Source: Paragorgia papillata
Lineage: Eukaryota; Cnidaria; Anthozoa; Scleralcyonacea; Coralliidae
Direction of reading: 5' to 3'
Assembly: GCA_035771165.1 (NCBI GenBank)
Contig: JAWNZC010000419.1
Coordinates: 3,405,001-3,469,000 of the forward strand
DNA length: 64,000 bases
Positions 23,429-45,100 of this stretch are shown in pieces. Position numbers and translations under genes: made by a program. How positions within the stretch are numbered: the stretch's first letter is position 1; each line of letters starts with the position of its first letter. The notes under the pieces were generated by a model, which saw nothing but the letters and a program-made list of their open reading frames with translations, did not search any database and was not told the origin of the DNA.

Positions 23429-23533
23429 AATATTAAAGGCTTATTAACCGAGTTCGAGGTCTGTACGGGAAAGTATTTGCCTGAGGTTTTCGTACAGACC
23501 GAGAAAACGAGGTTAATAAGCCTTTTAGTATAT
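23429..23533. repeat. Hairpin (TATTAAAGGCTTATTAACC arms)
   Basis: Left arm AAGGCTTATTAACCGAG..GGTCTGTACGGGA pairs with TCGTACAGACCGAG..GAGGTTAATAAGCCTT. Arms are unique in the window. Confidence 0.8.
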
Positions 23534-23823
23534 GGCTTTTGGTTTGTTTTCTTATCTGTTTTTAGTTCTACGTTTGTCTTGATCAGGTGTCGCTGTTCAC
23601 CTTAGTTCTTACTTTTGAGCTTGTTCGTTTCGCTTCATGTTTACACCTGTTAGGCTTTTATTTTTCGCGCTTTTAAATAAGAACTTTTTATAAAAAGAAA
23701 CACTGATGTTTCAGGACGTATTATTGTTCAAAATTTTCCAACGAATATATCTAATTCGCTTTTATTTTCATTCAAATCAACTCAGTAATTTTCCCGCCAA
23801 AACTTGCAGGTCATTAAAAAGGA

Positions 23824-23859
23824 CGTAATGCCCTCTCACAGTGCCGAGAGGGCATTACG
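23824..23859. repeat. Perfect 14-bp-arm hairpin
   Basis: CGTAATGCCCTCTC, loop ACAGTGCC, GAGAGGGCATTACG. It would make a stable small RNA hairpin if transcribed; nothing around it marks it as a gene. Confidence 0.75.
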
Positions 23860-23939
23860 GCTTTATTCCGGACCTCTCAACAACCAATCAGCGTGCGCCG
23901 TTTGGCGTATAATGACCCGAAAACAAACCCAGCCATATA

Positions 23940-24090
23940 ATATTATAACTTATTGGATTAATCTAAGCCCGATATGGCAAAATCTTTAAGTCGAGAATTC
24001 AATATTAAATTCGGGCCTAATATTAAAATTTGAGACTTAAATATTTTCCATATCGGGCGAAGATGAATCCAATAGGTGTTTTATTATATC
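23940..24090. repeat. Imperfect hairpin (CCCGATATGG arms)
   Basis: TTATTGGATTAATCTAAGCC..CGATATGG..TCTTTAAGTC pairs with GACTTAAATATTTTCCATAT..CGGGCG..ATGAATCCAATA. The centre contains AATATTAAATTCGGGC and its relatives. Confidence 0.65.
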
Positions 24091-24419
24091 GAACAAATAA
24101 TCGTGCAATTGGCAAGTAGTTGTCCTACATCGTAAAATATTGGGCTGGCACGTGACGCTAATGTAGACATTTGATTGGAAGATTATTTGCGAGGGTATAA
24201 TAAAGTCTTAATATGTATATCCATCATATATATTGTATATAAAGAGTATAATTTTAGATTTATCAGAGATGCAGATATGTAATTTGGTAGTATTTAAAAA
24301 TAATCTCAAAAAAGGAAACACGTTTTCGTTTAGAGGAGAAAAAAGGACAAGGTGGGAAAGCAACGGGAGTGAAAAAAGGCAGGGCATGGTGGGGAAGATA
24401 AGGTAGGAAAACGAAAAGA

Positions 24420-24935
24420 GAATGGGAGGGGAAGGGAAGGGAGGGGAAGGGAAAGGAGGGGAAGGAGAAGAGAAGGGAAGAGAAGAGAAGGGGGAAGGGA
24501 AGGGAAGAGAAGGGGAGGGAAGGGAAGGGAAGGGAAGGGAAGGGAAGGGGAGGGGAGGGAAGGGAAGGGAAGGGAAGGGAAGAGAAGAGAAGGGAGGGAA
24601 GAGAAGGGAAGAAAAGGGAAGAAAAGGGAAGAAAAGAGAAGAGAAGGGGAGGGAAGAGAAGGGAGGAGAAGGGAAGGGAAGGAGAGGGAAGGGAAGAGAA
24701 GGGAAGGAAGGAGAAGAGAAGGAAAGGAAGAGAAGGAGAGGGAAGGGAAGAGAAGTAAGGAGAAGATAAGTGAAAGGAAGGAGAGGGAAGAGAAGGGAAG
24801 GAAGGAGAAGAGAAGAGAAAAGAGACGGGAAGGAAGGGAAGAGAAGGAGAGGGTAGCGAATGGAAGGGAAGGGGGAAAAAATGAAGGGAACGAAGTGGAA
24901 GGAAATGCATGGAGGGGAAGGGAAGGGATTCAAAA
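24420..24935. repeat. (GGGAA)n polypurine array
   Basis: About 500 bp of nearly pure purine on the plus strand, mostly GGGAA and GAGAA units with mirror symmetry, a sequence type that can form triplex DNA. It lies between the convergent 3' ends of copine and lipase. Confidence 0.95.
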
Positions 24936-25365
24936 GCAAGCTGAAACTGATACGAACCTTAACTATCCCGCTTCAAAAATACCTAGCCAATGAAGGGACA
25001 CGGTTAGTATTCCTCCTGTGAGAAGTCACAAATCCATTTCAGTGAATGTATTTTAATAATTTGTGAAATTACAAAAAAAAACCTATAACACCGAATCTAA
25101 GATCCAAATTCCATTTCAGTGTGTAGTAATAATTTGTTAAACTAGCACAATTTTTAAGATGATAATTCTTCATATTAAATTCCAGTGCATGTATTATGTG
25201 CCAATGAAACGAAAATAAAGTTTGTCTTATTTGAAAGAACACTTAAAATGACAAAGTAACATCTTTTGCAGTTTTTCGTTTCCTTGCTTCGTTCTTGAGA
25301 TATTTCAGTTTGTTTGATATACAAATTAAACAAATTGACGTCACACGTGCATAATGTATAAGAAA

Positions 25366-25647
25366 CTACTGGTTTTTAGATGCCAGTATCATAATTATGT
25401 TTTACAGCTAAATGCCTAAATATAGTTGTCACTAAGCAGAAATAGTCAAATGTGTACATAATGTACCTTTATTATTATATCAAAACAATTTTTATCAAGA
25501 AAGAATGACATCCTCAACTGAATATCAGTAACTAGTTATAGTTACAGTTACTTCTTCAGAAAAAGTAACTAGAATCAGTTACAGTTACTTAAAAATGTAA
25601 CTAGTTACTGTAACTAGTTACTTGTAACGAAGTTACTCGCAGCACTG
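25366..25647. mobile_element. hAT-like MITE, GTAACTAGTTAC family, copy D (truncated)
   Basis: Right-hand part only, from TACTGGTTTTTAGATGCCAG to GTTACTCGCAGCACTG. The left end is missing. Confidence 0.85.
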
Positions 25648-25654
25648 ATTCGCA

Positions 25655-25993
25655 GATTCGGCCCTTCACACTAAACTCCGAATTCCTTTAATTCAGTTAA
25701 TATGTTGACCATGTTGGTTCCACCGCAACCTCACATGACTACGAGCGGAAGAGCATCCGAATTCATCGGAATAACCGTTCACACTACGTATTGCCTCGGA
25801 TTCAAAACTATTCGGATACGAAGTTTCTACATTTTTTTCCGGATTCGAAATCTCCGGATACGTGATCAAACCGGAAAGTTTTTATTCCGGATTCATTCTT
25901 TTGTGTGTAAACGGCAAAACGAATCCGGCACTAAAACGTTCTGGATTCGTCACGAATCCGAAAACGTTTGCTCTAGTGTAAACGGGGTCTTAA
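25655..25993. mobile_element. Probable MITE (CCCTTCACACTAAAC ... GTGTAAACGGGGTC)
   Basis: Left CGGCCCTTCACAC and right CTAGTGTAAACGGGGTC are loosely inverted, and the interior is rich in GGATTCG/CGAATCC. TTAA follows the right end; the left junction merges with hAT copy D. Boundaries are approximate. Confidence 0.45.
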
Positions 25994-26100
25994 TTTTCGT
26001 TTCATAGGCACTTTAAACTAACAAAATTATAATGGAAACCTTTCATATTAAATTGTGCATGCATATTATTTTAAATTTGTAAATAGCCTATCGTAATTTT

Positions 26101-26216
26101 AGTAACTTAGGTTAGATATACTGCCGAAACAGAGAACGTAGGAATCTAAGGGCCTTCGCTCGAAACGTTAGATTCCTACGTTCTCTGTTTCGGCAGTATA
26201 TCTAACCTAAGTTACT
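26101..26216. repeat. Perfect 49-bp inverted repeat with TTCGCTCGAAACG apex
   Basis: Arms 26101-26149 and 26168-26216 are identical over all 49 positions (AGTAACTTAGGTTAGATATA...). The 18-nt apex is GGGCCTTCGCTCGAAACG. Immediately right (26235-26270) is an inverted piece of the Penelope/hammerhead-type repeat (GCCTACGCAGCACGCTAC). Total identity implies recent origin or gene conversion. Confidence 0.92.
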
Positions 26217-26353
26217 ATATTTCGATTGTTGTTTCAACACTGCCTACGCAGCACGCTACTTTTATTTCACTATCGTAATTTTAGCTCCGTTAATTAAGCG
26301 CCCAGCATTTTTCCCCAAACAGTAATTTTTTAACTACAATTCCCCTTGAATCT

Positions 26354-39284
<12,931 letters not shown>

Positions 39285-39557
39285 CTCTTCCCTCTTGCTC
39301 TGTTCTTTTCCTCAACCTATAGTCACCTCATGAACGGCTCAAATGTAGCTCAAATTGCTCAACCGTAGTTACAGCTTTGTCACAAGACAATATGTAAGGT
39401 CACGAGGCTTGTCACAGGGTTACACTGACAATCACAAGTGATTAGCTTGTCTGTTATTGTGAGGGTATCCAATATCTAACAAACGGAAACTGTGTAGGAA
39501 CTAGGAAGCGTTTTGGATACGGACAGTGAAACTTCAAGAACCGGACTCCGACACAAC

Positions 39558-40073
39558 CAGGGTGGCCAGTTTGGCTTTTTTTAAGCCAAATTTCTCAAAT
39601 TTGGCTTGTTTTTACAAGGTTTGGCTTGGAAAAATTTCATTTGGCTTATAACTATTTTTTGGCTTATTTTTGGCTTTTTTTCTAAAAAATGGAAAGTCGT
39701 CGGTTTTTTCACCATATTTCAGTTTTTCATCGGTTAAAATTTGCCGCTTTGTTGTTTAGAAAGACTAATCGTTAAATCTCGGTATAGAGCAGTAGAGATT
39801 ACCCGATCCGAGAGTTGGATAACCATGGGATAACTATCAACCAATCAGAGACGAATTCTTAATTTAGAACATCGTCACTCATGCCACTGTCTTCGCAGAG
39901 GTCCGACCGCATAATTTTTCAAGTTTCAACCAATCATAATTCAAGAATTTTGAAAATAAGCAAATTTTGAGTTGGAATTTTAAGTTTTTATGTCAGATAA
40001 GTTTGGCTTTTTTTGGCTTATTTTGAACATGCGTTTGGCTTATTTTGGCCCAGAGGTCGACCTGGCAACCCTG
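39558..40073. mobile_element. hAT-like MITE (CAGGGTGGCCAG termini), 8-bp duplication
   Basis: Termini CAGGGTGGCCAGTTTGGC and GACCTGGCAACCCTG. Perfect duplication gacacaac at 39550-39557 and 40074-40081. Interior repeats TTTGGCTT many times. It interrupted the gypsy-type retrotransposon tail on its right. Confidence 0.88.
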
Positions 40074-40095
40074 GACACAACACGACGAAATGAAG

Positions 40096-40273
40096 ATGAA
40101 TCAACCGTTGGCATACCAGTACCACCGACATAGAGCAACCAGAACCAATACAAACCAACACCGAAGAACCTAAAGAAGACACTGAGCAGCAGCAACAGCC
40201 AGAGCCTGAACCGCAGCCCATAGAACCCAGACGATCAGACCGCTTGAAGAACAAACGTGCGAAAGACGAGTAA
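40096..40273 (+). pseudogene. C-terminal tail of a gypsy-type Pol
   Basis: Open reading ends in EEPKEDTEQQQQPEPEPQPI, EPRRSDRLKNKRAKDE and stop. A Glu/Pro/Gln-rich tail ending RRSxRxRK is usual at the end of Ty3/gypsy polyproteins. A polypurine tract and LTR-like sequence follow at the expected distance. Confidence 0.5.
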
Positions 40274-40477
40274 AGCCGGAAATATAATAGAACTATAATA
40301 GAACATTATACACTTATAGAACCATAGACTTAAAAAACATTTAGATTTAAAACTGTTACTGTTCAGAAACTCTAAATCAGACTATCAATCAAGACAATCA
40401 TTAGACGAAACACTGACTGCACAAATTTATCAGTTGATCATTGTTAATTAACCACTAACAACATCGGGAGAATCTAA

Positions 40478-40710
40478 CTGAAAGGGGAGGGATGTCGTAA
40501 CCTGATCTATTAATATACTTAATTATCATGTGCTATTAAGCATGCCAATCAAGCAACATATGTAAATGAGTTAGTTGTCATTATACGCTCGAGTACAGTA
40601 AACAAGTGATTGAACTATGGTATATGAAATGCGTGCTTTATAATTAAATACTACAGTAAACTGTTGATGTCTTGGAAGAAAGTACTGATGTTGACCCTGG
40701 TTCTTCCACA
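40478..40710 (+). mobile_element. Polypurine tract and probable 3' LTR
   Basis: GAAAGGGGAGGGA (40480-40492) is directly followed by TGTCGTAACCTG..., and the block ends ...TTCTTCCACA at about 40710, giving TGT...ACA termini as in LTRs (about 218 bp). The 5' LTR and most of the element are missing; the right boundary is inferred. Confidence 0.55.
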
Positions 40711-40773
40711 GACTTTTCACTTTTCTTATATATAAATATTATTCTTGGTCGAGCGAGTGTGCATGGGTGTTGC

Positions 40774-40982
40774 TAGCCTGGTACCCTGGCCCAATTTCAA
40801 AAGAAATATGGGCCAGGTAACCACTAATCTCATTCTCGCGTCATCAGGCCTAAATCCACTTATGACGATTGCAATTTCACTCATAGCCAATAAAAACACG
40901 TGGAAATTCAACCAATAGGAAAGCAGAAGTCTTTAGTGGTTACCTGGCCCATATTCTTTGATTGGGCCAGAGTACCAGGCTA
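40774..40982. mobile_element. Foldback MITE with perfect 9-bp duplication (Mutator-like)
   Basis: Termini TAGCCTGGTACCCTGGCCCA and TGGGCCAGAGTACCAGGCTA; sub-terminal ATATGGGCCAGGTAACCACT is also inverted. Duplication gggtgttgc at 40765-40773 and 40983-40991. The 9-bp length points to Mutator-like transposition. Confidence 0.88.
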
Positions 40983-41217
40983 GGGTGTTGCATGATAACA
41001 CAGTGGTTATTGTTCGGCGCGCGCATGCAGTTATCCGAGTAAAAATGTTATCTTGGCCGCATATGCGAGAAGAGTGCTTCCAGTTTGACTCTACCAAACA
41101 CCACATCCACATGTTTCCTCCAAGGTACTCCGGTTGTCATGTCACCTGAGTAACACTGGACCAATGAGGAATGGCCCTAACAGACGTTTGGTAGACGTTC
41201 GTCAAGCTCACTCAATT

Positions 41218-41315
41218 ACTCAGAAAAGATTTCTGAGCCCCAGACAGGGTTCGAACCTGCAACCTTCTAATGACCGGTTAGATTCTCTAACCATTGAGCC
41301 ACTGAGGCTCAGTTG
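41218..41315 (-). mobile_element. tRNA-derived SINE head, family B
   Basis: Minus strand reads AGTGGCTCAATGGTTAGAG (box A) and GCAGGTTCGAACCCTGTC (intact box B), then GGGGCTCAGAAATCTTTTCT. Structure and tail match the copies at 19.3-19.8 kb. Confidence 0.8.
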
Positions 41316-41395
41316 GAGAGCTAAGGTTGCAAATTCATAGTCATATGTGCTCATAAGTGGTAGCGTTTGCATATGAGATGTTGTTGTTAAATTAA

Positions 41396-41855
41396 AGGGC
41401 AATAGCACTAAAAATTAAGTTTGTCTAATTTGAAAGAACTCATAAAATTGTAATAGAACATCCTTTACAACTTTTTCGTATCTCTCTTCGTTTTCAAGAT
41501 ATTTCAATTTGTTTGATATGTAAATGAGATGGTCTCTGACGTCAGGTGTGGGGTAAAATATTTTCACATGTATAGCAAAACCAGTTATATCTCTAAGTTT
41601 GTTCAGCGAAATCATTTGAAACTGTGCACATAAAAACTCCTTGCGACGCTGAACATTTCATGTTAGATATGTAAGTGATCTGTATGAAAATATTTTACCC
41701 CACTCCTGACGTCAGAGACCACCTCATTTACATATCAAACAAATTGAAATATCTTGAAAACGCAGAAAGATACGAAAAAGTTGTAAAGGATCTTCTATTA
41801 CAATTTTATGAGTTCTTTCAAATTAGACAAACTTAATTTTTAATGCCAATCCCCT
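41396..41855. mobile_element. TTAA-flanked foldback element with arms of about 170 bp
   Basis: AGGGCAATAGCACTAAAAAT..GTTTGTCTAATTTGAAAGAA...CTCTGACGTCAGG and its complement enclose about 100 bp. TTAA stands at 41392-41395 and 41856-41859. Related sequence (AAAGAACACTTAAAAT, TTGATATACAAATT) occurs at 25.2 kb and 45.2 kb. Confidence 0.78.
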
Positions 41856-42128
41856 TTAAAGTGGCATGATATTAAACTTGTACGTATACATGTACTGCAT
41901 GTGGCACGTTTGCGAGCTTCTGTTAAAAATATAACCATGAACAATTGCATTTTCAAAACGCTTTAATCTGTACTCAATACATAAATGGTCTGAATTATGA
42001 CCCAAAAAAGATCGCAAACTCTAAAGCTAGCTCGTTCAAGTAATCTATTCTGAAAGACTAATGCAGCTAGGTTATCTATGATGTGTTCATGACTTGATCT
42101 TGTATTTTGGAAGAATCTGGCTGACGCT

Positions 42129-45100
42129 TTAGTTGCCAGTACTACCATACTCCGCAATTGCTACCATCAGTCTGTCTATCTGTGCTTCTGTGTTGCAAAT
42201 AGTTGCAGAGACTCGGAGTCCTCCTGTGCTAGCGACTCCAAACTGGTGCTCCGTGTAGAGGTAGTTGTATATATCTATGCCCACCTAAATGAAAAAAAAG
42301 AGATAAGAGATGAGATGAGATGAGATGAGATAGATGAGATGAGATGAGATGAGATGAGATGACATGGGATGGGATGGGATGGGATGGGATGAAGTATGGG
42401 ATGAGATGAGATAGGATGGGATGGGATGGGATGGGATGGGATGGGATGGGATGAGATGAGATGGGATGGGATGAGATGGGATGGAGGATGGGATGAGGTG
42501 GGATGTGATGGGATGGGATGGGATGGGATGTGATGGGATGGGATGAGATGAGATGAGATGAGAGATGAGATGAGATGAGATAGATGAGATGGGATGAGAT
42601 GGGATGGGATGGGATGAGATGGGATGAGATGAGATGAGATGAGATGGGATGAGATGAGATGAGATAAAATGAGATGAGATGAGATGGGATGGGATGAGAT
42701 GAGATGAGATGAGATGGGATGAGATGAGATGAAATGAGATGGGATGAGATGGGATGGAGGATGGGATGAGATGAGATGGGATGAGATGGGATGTGATGGG
42801 ATGGGATGAGATGAGATGAGATGAGAGATGAGATAGATGAGATAGATGAGATAGATGAGATAGATGAGATGGGATGAGATGGGATGAGATGAGATGGAGG
42901 ATGGGATGGAGGATGGGCTAAGATGAGATGGGATGGGATGGCATGGCATGGGATGGGATGAAGTATGGGATGAGATGAGATGGGATGGGATGGGATGAGA
43001 TGAGATGAGATGGGATGGGATCCGAGATGAGATGAGATGAGATGGAGGATAGGATGGAGAATGGGATGAGATGGGATGGGATGGCATGGCATGGGATGGG
43101 ATGAAGCATGGGATGAGATGGGATGGGATGAGATGAGATGAGATGAGATGAGATGAGATGAGATGAGATGAGATGAGATGCGAGCTACAACAGAAAACCC
43201 AAGATTAGCGAACATTCTGATACTTACAGTTGGATCAAGTCCAGCAATAATCACTCCGTGCCTACGGACGGGGTCTGCTGGAGTTGTAATAGGAAATCCC
43301 AAATTCTGGAATCCAGCGTAGACTCGGCCCCCCAGATAGGCAACTCTCGCTTGGATTGCGTCATAACCGATCTGGCCAAGTAGATCCGCTGTGTTGAGTA
43401 AGCCCATTAAAGTGGGATCAGACCGTTGGCCCAAAGTTTCGAATCTTCGTGCGTCTGTATAGAGCTCGTCTGGTAGTACGATCTTTCCATCGTAGCCATA
43501 CATGTTGGGTGTAAAGTTGGGCACGCGCGATAGTTTCATGTAGAGAATGCCAGCTTCTTTTGGTCCAACAAACCACTTGTGGGCAGAGGCACTATAACTA
43601 TAGGACAAGGGATATTTTAGAAGATATTGTTGTTATCAAAAACTGGTGATGTGCGGCATGGGGCGAGAGAAATGTGTCATGATTTAGGCGTTAAAATTCC
43701 ACAACATTAAACGAATCCGAATCGATGAGAAGGAGGAGAAGGAAGATGAGTATGGTGGTGGTGATGAGGAGGAGGAAGCGGAGGAGGAGGAAGAGGAGGA
43801 GGAGTATGGTGGTGATGATGAGGAGGAGGAGGATGAGGAGGAAGGAGCATTGTGGTGGTGATGAGGGGGAGTATGGTGGTGGTGATGAGGAGGAGGAGGA
43901 AGCGGAGGAGGAGGAAGAGGAGGAGGAGTAAGGTGGTGGTGGTGATGATGATAATGATTATGAGGATGAGGAGGAGTGTGGTGGTGGTGGTGATGAGGGG
44001 GAGGAGAAGGAAGAGGAGGTGGAGTGTGGTAGTGGTGATGAGGAGGAGGAGAAGGAAGAAGAGGAGGAGAATGGTGGTGGTGATGATGGGGAGGAGAAGG
44101 AAGAGGAGAATGAGTATGGTGGTGGTGGTGAGGGGGAGGAGAAGGAAGAGGAGGTGGAGTGTGGTAGTGGTGATGAGGAGGAGAAGGAAGAAGAGGAGGA
44201 GAATGGTGGTGGTGATGATGGGAAGGAGAAGGAAGAGGAGAATGAGTATGGTGGTGGCGGTGAGGGGGAGGAGAAGGAAGAGGAGGTGGAGTGTGGTGGT
44301 GGTGATGATGAGGGGGAGGAAGAGGAGGAGGAGTATGGTGGTGGTGATGAGGGGGAGGAGAAGGAAGAGGAGGTGGAGTGTGGTGGTGGTGGTGATGAGG
44401 GGGAGGAAGAGGAGGAGGAGTATGGTGGTGGTGATGATCATGATAATGAGGAGGAGGAGTGTGGTGGTGGTGGTGAGGAGGAGGAAGAGGAAGCGGAGGA
44501 GAAGGAAGAAGAGGAGGAGAATGGTGGTGGGGATGAGGAGGAAGAGCAGGAAGAGGAGGAGGAGTATGGTGGTGGTGATGAGAAGGAGGAGGAGGAGTAT
44601 GGTGGTGGTGATGAGGAGGAAGAGAAGGATGAGGAGGAGGAAGGAGTATGGTGGTGGTGATGAGGAGGAGGAGCGGAAGGAAGAAGAGGATGGGTATGGT
44701 GGTGGTGATGACGAGGAGAAGAAAGAGGAGGAGGAGTATGGTGGTGATGATAATGGTAACAAGATTATGCAATCTTTACCTATCACAACCCACATCTACC
44801 AAGTTATGCGCCAACGAGCCCCATGTCATTGCACCGTCTACATGCACATGGATGTTTGGGTCGTAGTTATGGACTGCTGTGCATATGTCTTTTGCGGGTA
44901 AAAGCACGCCACTTTCATTGGACAAGTGCGAAAACGTAACAACTTTTGTGTTTGATGTTAACCGGTCAACAAAGCTTTGCACAACTTCTTCGTTAGTTGT
45001 CGCTCCATCTAAATCATATGGTATTTGGTGAATCACGAATGGTCTTTGCTCTTGGCGAATGTACCAAGCTTTTCTGTTTGTGCCATGGTTTTGCTCCCAA

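Noticed and set aside
42229..43228. Extension of the aminotransferase exon into a His/Pro/Ser-rich protein
   Set aside because: The frame only runs on through the GATGG array. A consensus donor ACT|GTAAGT at 43228 and an in-phase last exon at 42284 give a complete family-like protein.
43684..44901. His/Pro-rich or Glu/Gly-rich open frames of about 350 codons
   Set aside because: Minisatellite translation in aminotransferase intron 2, open on both strands.
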